64,000 nt of DNA, from the NCBI GenBank assembly GCA_934541015.1, contig CAKTDC010000004.1, forward strand, positions 1 through 64,000, written 5' to 3'. The notes under the pieces are model-generated. The model was not told the origin of the DNA, made no database searches, and saw only the letters and a list, made by a program, of their open reading frames with translations. The position numbers were made by a program, and so were the translations under genes. This document shows, in pieces, positions 44,826-54,172 of this stretch (position 1 is its first letter; each line of letters begins with the position of its first letter). Origin of the DNA: an uncultured Luteimonas sp. Its GTDB lineage: Bacteria; Pseudomonadota; Gammaproteobacteria; Xanthomonadales; Xanthomonadaceae.

Positions 44826-46121
44826 TCACGGCGCGGTGTTGCGGCGGCCGAAGCCGCGATACGCCGCCCAGGCCAGCAGGGCCATGATCACCGCGCCGAT
44901 GAGGATGTCGGTGTCGGACGACCAGGCCAGCATGGCGCAGGCCACCAGCGCGGCCATGCCCAGCACCCGGTCGCTGCCCTGCGGCCGGCGCGCCGGGGTG
45001 CCGAACAGCAGGCTCAGCCCCGCCGCGGCATAGGCGATGATCACCAGGGTGACCGCCATCTCGATGATGGTGCCGAACTGCTGGCCCACGGTGGGCGCGC
45101 GGGTGAGGATCGCGATCCCGGTCATCGACAGCACCACCAGGAACAGCCCCCAGCCGGCCGAACCGTTGCGCCGCAGGCGGCCGAAGATCGCCGGCAGGAA
45201 CCCGCGGCCGGCGGCGCGGGCGCCGGATTCGCCGGTCACCAGCATCCACCCGCCGAGCGTGCCGGTGGCCTTGAGCGCGGCGGCGGCGGCGATCAGCGGA
45301 ACCGCCCAGGCGCCGAACATCTGCCCGGCGACCAGCGCGAACGGTGCGCTGGAGGCGGCCATCTCCGGGGCCGGCACGATGCCCATCATCAGCACCGACG
45401 AGACCAGGTAGATGCAGCCGGCGATCAGGATGCCGCCGAGGGTCGCGATCGGCACATTGCGGTCCGGGTCGCGGACCACGCCGGCCACCATCGCCCCGGT
45501 CTCCAGCCCGATGAAGGCCCAGAACACCGGCGCCAGCGAGCTGAACACCACCGCCGCGTCGCTGCGGTCGGTGACGTTCCAGCTGGCGCGGTAGATCTCC
45601 GGATCGAAGCTGCCCCAGCCGGCGATCAGCACCGCCGCCACCGGCATCAGCCCGAACACCACGCAGAACGACTGGAAGCGGGCGATCGAGCGCGGGCCGA
45701 GCAGGTTGAGCGCGAACATCAGCCACAGCAGCGCCACCTGGCCGACCAGGCGCACGCTGCCGCTGTCCTCGATCGGCAGCAGGATCACCAGGTAGCCGAA
45801 CGCGGCCACCGCGATGGCGTTGTTGCCGATCCACGACGACAGCCAGTACATCGTGGTGGCGACGAAGCCGATGTCGCGGCCGAGCGCCGGGCGGATGTAG
45901 TCGTCGGGCGAGGTCAGGTCCGGGTACTGCCGCGCCAGGCGCGAGAACGCCGCGCCCAGCACCACCGCCAGTACCGTGCCCAGCAGCCAGGCCAGGGCGG
46001 TCACGCCGCCGACCTCGGCCAGCGAAGCCGGCAGCAGGAAAAACCCCGAGCCGATCATGTTGTTGGCGACCACGAAGGTTGCCAGGACCGGGCCGATCTT
46101 CTTGACGCTGGTGGCCGTCAT
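44826..46121 (-). CDS. APC-family amino-acid/polyamine antiporter (AdiC/PotE-like)
   Basis: 431 residues, about 12 membrane helices. The [27 protein letters not shown] start carries the helix-break substrate motif of the basic amino-acid/polyamine antiporter group; [25 protein letters not shown] is the helix 6 signature. The substrate may be arginine/agmatine, ornithine or a polyamine, with no decarboxylase nearby to decide. 63 bases downstream of a second APC gene on the same strand. Confidence 0.85.
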   Translation of the reverse strand: MTATSVKKIGPVLATFVVANNMIGSGFFLLPASLAEVGGVTALAWLLGTVLAVVLGAAFSRLARQYPDLTSPDDYIRPALGRDIGFVATTMYWLSSWIGNNAIAVAAFGYLVILLPIEDSGSVRLVGQVALLWLMFALNLLGPRSIARFQSFCVVFGLMPVAAVLIAGWGSFDPEIYRASWNVTDRSDAAVVFSSLAPVFWAFIGLETGAMVAGVVRDPDRNVPIATLGGILIAGCIYLVSSVLMMGIVPAPEMAASSAPFALVAGQMFGAWAVPLIAAAAALKATGTLGGWMLVTGESGARAAGRGFLPAIFGRLRRNGSAGWGLFLVVLSMTGIAILTRAPTVGQQFGTIIEMAVTLVIIAYAAAGLSLLFGTPARRPQGSDRVLGMAALVACAMLAWSSDTDILIGAVIMALLAWAAYRGFGRRNTAP

Positions 46122-46184
46122 GCTGCGTTCTCGCTGCTGGAGTGCGCGACGGCGCCGCGACCGGCGCCGCCGCCCGGAGGGCGG

Positions 46185-47672
46185 TCAGGCCTTGTTGAGC
46201 TTGCTGTTGCGGTAGCCGTAGGTGAAGTAGATCGCCTGGCCCAGCAGCGTCCACAGCACGAAGATCAGCCAGTGCTCCACGAACGACTGCATGAACAGGA
46301 ACATGCAGGAGACCACGCCCAGCGGGCAGATCAGCAGGAACAGCGGCACCCGGAACGGGCGCGGGATGTCCGGCCGCGTGTAGCGCAGCACCAGCACCCC
46401 CAGGCACACCGTCGCGAACGCGATCAGGGTGCCCATCGACACCAGCTCGCCGAGCACGCTCAGCGGCATGAAGCCGGCGAGCAGGCAGGCGACCACGCCG
46501 ACGATGAGGGTGCCCACGTACGGCGTCTGGAAGCGGGTGTGGACCTTGCCGAACAGCTTCGGCAGCAGGCCGTCGCGCGACATCGAGTAGAAGATCCGCG
46601 GCTGCGCCATCAGCATCACCAGGATCACCGAGGACAGGCCGGCGATGGCGCCGACCTCGACCGCGGTCTTCAGCCAGCCCAGGTTGGCGCCGGGATCGGC
46701 GCGCATGGCCAGCTCCAGCGCGGTGGCCACCGGCTTGGCGGTGTCGAGCTCGCGGTAGGGGGCGATGCCGACCAGCACCGCGCACACCGCGATGTAGATC
46801 AGGGTGCAGGCCACCAGCGAGCCGAGGATGCCGATGGGCATGTCGCGCTGGGGATTCTTCGCCTCGCCGGCCGCGGTGGAGACGGCGTCGAAGCCGATGT
46901 AGGCGAAAAAGACGATGGTCGCGGCGCGGAACACGCCCTCGATGCCGAAGCGGCCCGGGCCTTCGTTCTCCGGGATGAAGGGGGTGAAGTTGGCCGGGTC
47001 GATGTACTGCACGCCGAAACCGAGGAAGGCGGCGATGACCGTCACCTTGATCGCCACCACCACCGAGTTGGCGAAGGCCGACTGGGTGATGCCGACATAG
47101 CACAGGCCGGTGACCGCGGCCACGATCAGGATCGCCGGCAGGTTGATCACGCCGGCGGTGCGCACGAAGTTCTCGCCGTCCCAGGTGATCGGCGCCGAGG
47201 CGAGCTCCGCGGGGAAGGGCAGGCCGAGCGTCGTGGTCAGGAAGCTCACCAGATAGCCCGACCAGCCCACCGCCACCGTGCTCGAGGCGAACAGGTATTC
47301 GAGCACCAGGCACCAGCCGATGAACCAGGCGATGTATTCGCCCAGGGTGGCGTAGGAGTAGGAGTAGGCGCTGCCGGAGACCGGCATCATCGCCGAGAAC
47401 TCGGCGTAGCACAGGCCGGCGAAGGCGCAGGCCAGGCCGGCGAGCACGAAGCTGAGCATGATCGCCGGGCCGGCGTGGTTGGCCGCGGCCTGGCCGGTGA
47501 GCACGAAGATGCCCGCGCCGATCACCGCGCCCACGCCCAGCAGCACCAGGTGGCGGGCGGTGAGCGTGCGCTTGAGCGTGGCCTCGCCCTGGAGGCTGCC
47601 TTCGACCGGCTCGCCGGCATCAACGTGCGGCGCCGGTTCGACCGGCTTGACCCTGAACAGACTTTTCGACAT
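46185..47672 (-). CDS. APC-family amino-acid permease (cationic amino-acid transporter type)
   Basis: 495 residues, 12 or more helices. LVLLGVGAVIGAGIFVLTGQAAANHAGPAI, GLCYAEFSAMMPVSGSAYSYSY and FFAYIGFDAVSTAAGEAKNPQRD are characteristic of the CAT group. Likely an amino-acid importer; exact substrate unknown. The start MSKSLFRVK at 47672 is chosen because the upstream in-frame stretch is proline-rich and not conserved-looking. Divergent from the NUDIX gene. Confidence 0.87.
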   Translation of the reverse strand: MSKSLFRVKPVEPAPHVDAGEPVEGSLQGEATLKRTLTARHLVLLGVGAVIGAGIFVLTGQAAANHAGPAIMLSFVLAGLACAFAGLCYAEFSAMMPVSGSAYSYSYATLGEYIAWFIGWCLVLEYLFASSTVAVGWSGYLVSFLTTTLGLPFPAELASAPITWDGENFVRTAGVINLPAILIVAAVTGLCYVGITQSAFANSVVVAIKVTVIAAFLGFGVQYIDPANFTPFIPENEGPGRFGIEGVFRAATIVFFAYIGFDAVSTAAGEAKNPQRDMPIGILGSLVACTLIYIAVCAVLVGIAPYRELDTAKPVATALELAMRADPGANLGWLKTAVEVGAIAGLSSVILVMLMAQPRIFYSMSRDGLLPKLFGKVHTRFQTPYVGTLIVGVVACLLAGFMPLSVLGELVSMGTLIAFATVCLGVLVLRYTRPDIPRPFRVPLFLLICPLGVVSCMFLFMQSFVEHWLIFVLWTLLGQAIYFTYGYRNSKLNKA

Positions 47673-47782
47673 CGGGTTTTCCTGGATGTGGAAGGGTGCC
47701 GGTGGGGTCGGCCGGGGATTGGTTACCGTCGCTACCATGCCAAACGGGGCATCGGCGCACAAGCGCGAATGGAGGAGGGACA

Positions 47783-48379
47783 ATGGCGGTCCGGGGGTTG
47801 ACAGCGGATGGATGCGGGCGGATGCGGGAAGCGGATGACCGGCGGCCGTTGGCGCTCGCCCTGCGCGCGCATGCCGACGCCTGCGCCGGGCGGAGCGAGG
47901 TCGTGGAGGAGTTCCTGGCGCTGCTGGACGACCCCGGAGATCCGTTCGTGCGCGCGCGCCTGGCCGGGCATTTCACCGCCTCGGCCTGGCTGGTGGCGAG
48001 GGATGGACGGCGCGCGCTGCTGACCCATCACCGCAAGCTCGGCATCTGGGTGCAGCCGGGCGGCCACGCCGACGGCGATCGCGACCTGGCGCGGGCCGCG
48101 CTGCGCGAGGCGGAAGAGGAATCGGGTCTGGCCGGCCTGCGCATCGAGCCGGAGATCTTCGACCTCGACCGCCACTGGATTCCCGAGCGCCGCGACGTGC
48201 CCGGGCACTGGCACTACGACGTGCGCTACGTGGTGCATGCCGAAGGCGGCGAGGAATTCGTGGTCAGCGGCGAGTCGCACGCGCTGGCCTGGCGCGACAT
48301 CGGGGCGATCGCCGGGGATCCGGCACTGGATGCATCGCTGCGGCGGATGGCGCAAAGGTGGCTGGCGCGGGTGGGGTAG
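47783..48379 (+). CDS. NUDIX hydrolase
   Basis: 198 residues. The Nudix box GGHADGDRDLARAALREAEEESGL is complete (G-x5-E-like start, REAEEESG core); the first Glu position is Asp, a common variant. An N-terminal helical region precedes it, and WVQPGGHAD with FDLDRHWIPER are seen in a clade of unknown substrate. The ATG at 47783 has an excellent ribosome site (GGAGGAGGG). Confidence 0.88.
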   Translation: MAVRGLTADGCGRMREADDRRPLALALRAHADACAGRSEVVEEFLALLDDPGDPFVRARLAGHFTASAWLVARDGRRALLTHHRKLGIWVQPGGHADGDRDLARAALREAEEESGLAGLRIEPEIFDLDRHWIPERRDVPGHWHYDVRYVVHAEGGEEFVVSGESHALAWRDIGAIAGDPALDASLRRMAQRWLARVG

Positions 48380-48410
48380 GCATGGCCGGCGGAGGCCCCG
48401 CGCTTCAGCT

Positions 48411-48515
48411 GCTCCTTCCCCCGCTTGCGGGAAAGGTTCCGCGGCCGATTGAACGGCAGCTCCCTCCGCAAGGCTGTCAGCCCTTCCCCTGCTTGCCGGG
48501 GGGAAGGGTTGGGAT
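48411..48515. repeat. GC-rich palindrome pair (CCCCCGCTTGCGGG type)
   Basis: TTCCCCCGCTTGCGGGAAAG and a facing CCCTTCCCCTGCTTGCCGGG...AAGGG copy about 60 bp later. Same family as 28075-28193 but less regular. Fills part of the gap between the NUDIX gene and the small membrane protein. Confidence 0.55.
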
Positions 48516-48557
48516 GGCGATACGTGCCGAAGCCCCGTCCCCAGCCGCCGTCCCGCC

Positions 48558-48770
48558 TCAGCGCCTGCGGCCCAGCAGCTCGATCAGGGGGAACAGCACC
48601 AGGAACAGCAGCGCACCCGGGAACAGCAGGATCCACCACCAGGTGGCGGCGAAGGCGCGCACGCCGGTCCCGGCGAACAGCGGCAGGAACGAGACGATCG
48701 CGCAGGCCACTCCCGGCACCAGCAGCAGCGCGGAATACAGCTGCAGCCGTTCCTTCGGAGCGCCGCGCAT
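48558..48770 (-). CDS. Small inner-membrane protein, unknown
   Basis: 70 residues, two hydrophobic helices (LYSALLLVPGVACAIVSFLPL and WWILLFPGALLFLVLFPLIEL) joined by a short loop, ending in Arg-Arg-Arg. Sixteen bases after serA on the same strand, so probably co-transcribed. No family recognised. Confidence 0.65.
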   Translation of the reverse strand: MRGAPKERLQLYSALLLVPGVACAIVSFLPLFAGTGVRAFAATWWWILLFPGALLFLVLFPLIELLGRRR

Positions 48771-48786
48771 GGCCCTGTCCGCCGCG

Positions 48787-50028
48787 TCAGTACAGCACCC
48801 GCGTGCGCAGCGTGCCGTCGATGCTGCCCATGGCGGCGCGCAGGCGCGCGGTGGTTTCCGGGGTCGAGGAGATGTCGATGACCACGTAGCCCACCTTGGC
48901 GTCGGTACGCAGGAACTGGCCGTCGATGTTCACGCCCTCGCGCGAGAACAGCTCGTTGATCCGCGACAGCACGCCCGGCACGTTGCGGTGGATGTGCAGG
49001 ATGCGGTGGCTGCCGGCGTGTTCGGGCAGGGTGACCTCGGGGAAGTTCACCGCCGACAGCGTGCTGCCGTTGTCGCTGTAGCGCACCAGCTTGGCCGCGA
49101 CCTCGGTGCCGATGTTGTCCTGCGCCTCCAGCGTGCTGCCGCCGACGTGCGGAGTCAGGATCACGTTGTCGTACTTGAGCAGCGGCGATTCGAAACGGTC
49201 GTCGTTGCTCTTGGGCTCGACCGGGAACACGTCGACCGCGGCGCCGCCGACATGGCCCGATTCGAGCGCCGCGGCCAGCGCGTCGATGTCGACCACGGTG
49301 CCGCGCGAGGCGTTGATCAGGTGCGCGCCGGGCTTCATCCTCGCGATCTGCGCGGCGCCGAACATCATCCGCGTCGCCGGCGTTTCCGGCACGTGCAGGG
49401 TGACGATGTCCGAGCGCGCCAGCAGGTCGTCCAGGCTCGTGGCCGAGCGCGCGTTGCCGAGCGAAAGCTTGGTTTCGATGTCGTGGAACAGCACCTGCAT
49501 GCCCAGCGCCTCGGCCAGCACGCCGACCTGGGTGCCGATGTGGCCGTAGCCGATGATGCCCAGGGTCTTGCCGCGCACCTCGTGGCTGCCTTCGGCGGAC
49601 TTGCTCCAGTCGCCGCGGTGGCACTGTGCATTCTTCTGCGGGATGCCGCGCATCAGCAGGATCGCCTGCGCGATCACCAGCTCGGCCACGCTGCGGGTGT
49701 TGGAATACGGCGCGTTGAACACCGGGATGCCGGCCAGCTCCGCGGCGTCGAGGTCGACCTGGTTGGTGCCGATGCAGAAGCAGCCGATCGCCATCAGCTT
49801 GCGCGCCTCGGCCAGCACCTCGGCGGTGAGCTGGGTGCGCGAGCGGATGCCGACGATGTGCGCGGCGCTGAGCTTGTCCTTCAGCTCGTCGCCGACCAGC
49901 GACCTGGGCAGCACTTCCACCTGCTCGTAGCCCGCCGCACGGAACACTTCCACCGCGCTCCTGCTGATGCCTTCGAACAGCACCACGCGGATGTCGTGCT
50001 TGGGGAACGAGGTCTTCAGGGGTGTCAT
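48787..50028 (-). CDS. serA: D-3-phosphoglycerate dehydrogenase
   Basis: 413 residues. NAD domain with GIIGYGHIGTQVGVLAEALGM, substrate motifs and the catalytic Arg/Glu/His (NASRGTVVDIDALA, HVGGSTLEAQ), plus a C-terminal ACT domain (about 340-413) for serine feedback. First step of serine synthesis. In organisms where it has been studied, SerA also reduces 2-ketoglutarate to D-2-hydroxyglutarate, which fits the D-2-HG-dehydrogenase-like gene divergent to it. ATG at 50028 chosen; upstream in-frame codons lie in the degraded repeat. Confidence 0.96.
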   Translation of the reverse strand: MTPLKTSFPKHDIRVVLFEGISRSAVEVFRAAGYEQVEVLPRSLVGDELKDKLSAAHIVGIRSRTQLTAEVLAEARKLMAIGCFCIGTNQVDLDAAELAGIPVFNAPYSNTRSVAELVIAQAILLMRGIPQKNAQCHRGDWSKSAEGSHEVRGKTLGIIGYGHIGTQVGVLAEALGMQVLFHDIETKLSLGNARSATSLDDLLARSDIVTLHVPETPATRMMFGAAQIARMKPGAHLINASRGTVVDIDALAAALESGHVGGAAVDVFPVEPKSNDDRFESPLLKYDNVILTPHVGGSTLEAQDNIGTEVAAKLVRYSDNGSTLSAVNFPEVTLPEHAGSHRILHIHRNVPGVLSRINELFSREGVNIDGQFLRTDAKVGYVVIDISSTPETTARLRAAMGSIDGTLRTRVLY

Positions 50029-50199
50029 GCGCGGGACTCCGGTCGCGTCGGCGGAAGCATCCATTATTCCAGATGCCTGCGCCGTTTTGCGCACTGCACA
50101 ACGCGGCTTTGACGCGATCTGCGGAACACCCGTCATCGCCCGGCGGAACACTGCGCCATTCGTTTCGATGGCAACGGATTTCTCCGGTCCGTCGAGCGG

Positions 50200-50330
50200 G
50201 GCGGACTTTGGCACGCTCCCGAACGCAGCTGCTCCGGATTTTGCCGCGCCCTGTCGGCCGGAGATCGCGCTTCGCGCAAATCAGCCCCGTTCCGCGGTCC
50301 CGCCCGGGGCGACCGTCGTTCCGCAAACCA
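50200..50330. repeat. Diverged fragment of the 492-bp repeat
   Basis: GCCGCGCCCTGTCGGCCGG, a following GATCGC, and TCAGCCCCGTTCCGCGGTC match the interior of the element at 6718-7209 (and 54173) with many substitutions. The terminal inverted repeats are not recognisable. It occupies much of the 413-bp serA to flavoprotein gap, which has no other gene. Confidence 0.65.
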
Positions 50331-50441
50331 GGATCCTGCTCTGGCTGGCGGCAAAGCACCGCCGACTTCGCAGCGGGCCGAACTGGACGCCCGCCATCGC
50401 GGCTGGCACGCTTGCGCTCCCTCACCGGTTGCATCCGTTCG

Positions 50442-51830
50442 ATGACCGATCCGCGCCTTGCCGCGCTGTCGCAGACGCTGCCCGCGCTGCGCCTGCTCAC
50501 CGATCCCGCCGACCTGGAGCACTACGGCCGCGACTGGACCCGCCGCTGGACGCCGGCGCCGCTGGCGATCGCGCTGCCGGCGACGGTGGAGGAGGTGCAG
50601 GCCATCGTGCGCTGGGCGAACGCCGAGGGCGTGTCGATCGTGCCGTCCGGCGGCCGCACCGGCCTGTCCGGCGGCGCCGTGGCCGCCAGCGGCGAGCTGG
50701 TGCTCAGCCTGGAGCGGATGAAGCAGGTGCTGGCCTTCGATCCGGTCGACCGCACGCTCACCGTGCAGGCCGGCATCGCGCTGGAAGCGGTGCAGGAAGC
50801 GGCGCGCGAGCGCGGCCTGGCCTATCCGGTCGACTTCGCCGCGCGCGGCTCGTGCTCGATCGGCGGCAACATCGCCACCAACGCCGGCGGCATCCGCGTC
50901 GTGCGCTACGGCAACACCCGCGAATGGGTGGCGGGCCTGAAGGTGGTGACCGGCGGCGGCGAACTGCTCGAGCTCAACCGCGGCCTGGTCAAGAACTCCA
51001 GCGGCTACGACCTGCGCCACCTGATGGCGGCCTCCGAGGGCACGCTCGGCATCATCGTCGAGGCCACGCTGAAGCTGGCGCCGCCGCCGCCGCCGACCCG
51101 GACCATGCTGCTGGCGCTGCCGTCGTTCGAAACGCTGATGACCGTGTTCGCCGAGCTGCGCTCGCGGCTGGAACTCGAAGCCTTCGAGTTCTTCACCGAT
51201 CTCGCGCTGCGCCACGTCGTCGCGCACGGCGCGCAGCCGCCGTTCGCCGACAGCTACCCGCACTACGTGGTCGCCGAGTTCGCCAGCCGCGGCGAGGACG
51301 ACGAGGCCGGGCTGCTGGCCGCCTTCGAACACTGCATGGAACAGGGCTGGGTGCTCGACGGCGCCATCGGCCAGAGCCAGGCGCAGGCGGCGCAGCTGTG
51401 GCGCCTGCGCGAGGGCATCACCGAGAGCCTGGCGCCGCACCTGCCGTACAAGAACGATGTCGCGGTAAGGGTCTCGGCGATGCCGGCCTTCCTGGCCGAA
51501 GCCCAGGCGCTGCTGGCGCGGCAGTATCCGCAGTTCGAGGTGGTCTGGTTCGGCCATGTCGGCGACGGCAACCTGCACATCAACGTACTCAAGCCCGCCG
51601 GCATGCCGCAGCCGGAGTTCGTGGCCGAGTGCGAGCGGGTCACCAAGCTGCTCGCGGGGCTGCTGCAGGCCCACGGCGGCAGCATCTCCGCCGAGCACGG
51701 CATCGGCCTGGTGAAGAAGCCCTACCTGTCCTGCACCCGCAGCGATGCCGAGGTGGCGGTGATGCGCGGCATCCGCCAGGCGCTCGATCCCAACGGCATC
51801 CTCAATCCGGGCAAGCTGTTCGACCCGTGA
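50442..51830 (+). CDS. FAD-linked oxidoreductase, D-2-hydroxyglutarate dehydrogenase-like
   Basis: 462 residues of the GlcD/D-lactate dehydrogenase family. FAD-binding PCMH domain (VPSGGRTGLSGGAV, GSCSIGGNIATNAGGIRVVRYG, VKNSSGYDLRHLMAASEGTLGII) and a C-terminal cap with FGHVGDGNLHINV, SAEHGIGLVKK and a metal-site His pair. Next to serA, the best guess is oxidation of the D-2-hydroxyglutarate SerA makes, passing electrons to ETF or quinone. D-lactate or glycolate remain possible. Confidence 0.85.
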   Translation: MTDPRLAALSQTLPALRLLTDPADLEHYGRDWTRRWTPAPLAIALPATVEEVQAIVRWANAEGVSIVPSGGRTGLSGGAVAASGELVLSLERMKQVLAFDPVDRTLTVQAGIALEAVQEAARERGLAYPVDFAARGSCSIGGNIATNAGGIRVVRYGNTREWVAGLKVVTGGGELLELNRGLVKNSSGYDLRHLMAASEGTLGIIVEATLKLAPPPPPTRTMLLALPSFETLMTVFAELRSRLELEAFEFFTDLALRHVVAHGAQPPFADSYPHYVVAEFASRGEDDEAGLLAAFEHCMEQGWVLDGAIGQSQAQAAQLWRLREGITESLAPHLPYKNDVAVRVSAMPAFLAEAQALLARQYPQFEVVWFGHVGDGNLHINVLKPAGMPQPEFVAECERVTKLLAGLLQAHGGSISAEHGIGLVKKPYLSCTRSDAEVAVMRGIRQALDPNGILNPGKLFDP

Positions 51831-51927
51831 CCGGCGGCACCGGCCCGGCGTGGGGCGCGGCGGCGTTCAGCCCGATCCGCCGGCGCCGGGTTACCCTTTG
51901 CGGCCAGACCCGAGTGGACCGATCCCG

Positions 51928-52245
51928 ATGCCGAAACCGCGCGCCAGCCACCTGATCCTGAGCGGCCTCGCGCTCGCGCTGGGCGCGGCTGCCGCCCACG
52001 CCAGCAGCTTCGCCGGAACTACCGGCGGCGCCAGCTCGGCCGGGTCGGCCGGTTCCTCGGCGAGCAGCTCGGGGGACGACAAGGTGGTGGTCCGCGCCCG
52101 CGAGGACGCCGCGGGCTTTGTGGCCAGCGACGGCCGCATCCGCAGCGCCCGGCTGGAGGCGGCCCTGCGCCACCTGCGCGAGCAGGATGCCGCCGCGCGC
52201 GACGCCACCGACATGGCGCTGGCGCTGGCGATCCTCGCCCGCTGA
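51928..52245 (+). CDS. DUF2388 family secreted protein
   Basis: 105 residues: signal peptide (ending AAAHA), a Gly/Ser/Ala-rich stretch, then VVVRAREDAAGFVASDGRIRSARLEAALRHLR, the DUF2388 core. Unknown function. Members commonly occur with the DUF4105 gene, as here, where the next gene starts five bases after this stop. Periplasmic location inferred. Confidence 0.85.
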   Translation: MPKPRASHLILSGLALALGAAAAHASSFAGTTGGASSAGSAGSSASSSGDDKVVVRAREDAAGFVASDGRIRSARLEAALRHLREQDAAARDATDMALALAILAR

Positions 52246-52250
52246 ATCCC

Positions 52251-54104
52251 GTGCGCGGTGTCGCGCCCGCCTGCCTGCTCATCCTCGCGCTGGCCGCATC
52301 CGCGGCGGCGCAGGCCTCCGGCGGGATGGACGTCGAGACCGGCGGCCTGGATGCGGTGGAGCTCGAAGCCACGCATGCGCTGGTGGCCGAAGCGCGGCGC
52401 CGGCTGCCGCCCGGGTTCCTCGACCGCCTCGACCGGCGCCCGACCCTGCGCTGGCGCGACGATCTGCCGGAGGAGGTCCACGGCCGCACCCGGGGCGGCG
52501 ACATCGGCCTGCAGCGCAGTCTGCTGACGGAGTGGCTGGCCGCGCGGGAGGCCGGCGGGGCGGCGGTACGCGAATCGGCGGCGCTGGCGGCGCTGCTGCA
52601 CGAGATCGGCCATGTCCACGACCGCTCCGCCGGCGGCCGGCTGTCGTCGGATCCGCGACTGCTGGATCTTGCCGGCTGGCAGGTGAGGCCGCTGCGGCCG
52701 GGCCTGCGCGCGCGCGACAGCGCCTTCAGGCTGCGCGTCCCCGACGCCTACGAGCTGCAGTCGCCCGCGGAATTCGTCGCGGTGAACTTCGAACTGTTCC
52801 TGCTCGACCAGACATACGCCTGTCGCCGGCCGGCGCTGCATGCCTGGTTCAGCGAGCGACTGCAGTGGTCGCCGGAGGCGGTGGACTGCGACGCCAGCCT
52901 GGCGCTGGTCGTCGCCGGCGGCGACGATGCCGCAATCGCACTGCTGCAGATCGATCCGGCGCGGGTGCAGGGCATCGACTATCTGTTCGCCGACGCCGGC
53001 GAGCGCGCGATGAGCCGCTGGGGCCACAGCATGCTGCGGCTGGTGGTCTGCGCGCCCGGGCGTCCACCGGGCCCGGACTGCCGGCTGGACCTCGACCACC
53101 ACCTGGTGCTGTCCTTCCGCGCCTTCGTCGACGACGTGCAGGTGTCCAGCTGGCGCGGCCTGACCGGGTCGTACCCGTCGCGCCTGTTCGTGCTGCCGCT
53201 GCAGCAGGTGATCGACGAATACACCCTGGTCGAACTGCGCGGGCTGCAGTCGGTCCCGCTGCGGCTGTCGCCGGCGGAGATCGGCGCGCTGCTGGAGCGC
53301 GCCGCGCAGGTGCACTGGAGCTATGACGGCCGCTACTACTTCCTCTCCAACAACTGCGCGGTCGAGACCTGGAAGCTGCTCCACGACGGCGTGCCGCGGC
53401 TGTCGCGGCTGCCGCTGCGCAGCATCACCCCGCGCGGGCTGCTGCGCCGGCTGCAGCGCGAGGACGTGGCCGATGTCTCGGTGCTCGAATCGCCCGAACA
53501 GGCGCTGCGCGCAGGCTATCTGTTCGCGTCGCAGGCGGCGTACTTCGACGACATGTTCGCGGTAGCCGGCGCCGGCATCGCGCTGCCGGCGGCCGGCGCG
53601 CGGGCGTGGATGGCGCTTCCGCCGCAGCAGCGGGCAGCCTGGTTCGGGCGCGCGGACCTGCGCGCCAGCGCCGCGCTGCTGGTGCTGGAGCAGGCCGCCC
53701 TGCGCCGGGAGGAGGCGGTGGCGCGCGAGGAGCTCAAGCAGCGTGTCCTGCGCGGCCGCGGTGGCGCGGCCGGAACCCGCGGCAGCGATGCGGCCGCCGC
53801 CGGCGCGGAGCTGCGCGGGATGCTCGCCGCCGCCTTCCCGGATGGACCATCGTCGCTGCTGCCGGACGACGGCTATGGACTGCCGCAGGCCGGAGAGCGC
53901 GAGGTCCTGTCCGCCGCGGTCGAGCGCGACGACGCGCGCCTGCGCGCGCTGCGCAGCGCGCTGCATCGGCAGGCGCGCGAGGCGCTCACGCCGACGCAGC
54001 GTTCGCGGCTGGAAGGCAGCGAGCGCAACCTGTCCATCCTCGCCACAAGGCTGCGGGACCTGCAGGGAGAAAGCGGATCACCCCTGCCGACGGAGACGCA
54101 GTGA
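52251..54104 (+). CDS. DUF4105 domain protein, secreted
   Basis: 617 residues from a GTG, with a signal peptide (LILALAASAAAQA). The N-terminal third has LLHEIGHVHDRS, a HExxH-like metalloprotease-type motif with HEIGH. The middle DUF4105 part has RWGHSMLRLVV and FLSNNCAVETWKLL; the His and Cys there resemble an NlpC/P60-like catalytic pair. The C-terminal 100 residues are coiled. Pairs with DUF2388. A periplasmic hydrolase or peptidase is plausible but untested. Confidence 0.82.
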   Translation: MRGVAPACLLILALAASAAAQASGGMDVETGGLDAVELEATHALVAEARRRLPPGFLDRLDRRPTLRWRDDLPEEVHGRTRGGDIGLQRSLLTEWLAAREAGGAAVRESAALAALLHEIGHVHDRSAGGRLSSDPRLLDLAGWQVRPLRPGLRARDSAFRLRVPDAYELQSPAEFVAVNFELFLLDQTYACRRPALHAWFSERLQWSPEAVDCDASLALVVAGGDDAAIALLQIDPARVQGIDYLFADAGERAMSRWGHSMLRLVVCAPGRPPGPDCRLDLDHHLVLSFRAFVDDVQVSSWRGLTGSYPSRLFVLPLQQVIDEYTLVELRGLQSVPLRLSPAEIGALLERAAQVHWSYDGRYYFLSNNCAVETWKLLHDGVPRLSRLPLRSITPRGLLRRLQREDVADVSVLESPEQALRAGYLFASQAAYFDDMFAVAGAGIALPAAGARAWMALPPQQRAAWFGRADLRASAALLVLEQAALRREEAVAREELKQRVLRGRGGAAGTRGSDAAAAGAELRGMLAAAFPDGPSSLLPDDGYGLPQAGEREVLSAAVERDDARLRALRSALHRQAREALTPTQRSRLEGSERNLSILATRLRDLQGESGSPLPTETQ

Positions 54105-54172
54105 ACGGCCCGGCGGCCAGCCGGCCACGCGGCGTCGGAACAGGGAAGCCTCGAACAACCGGGTTTTTGGGT

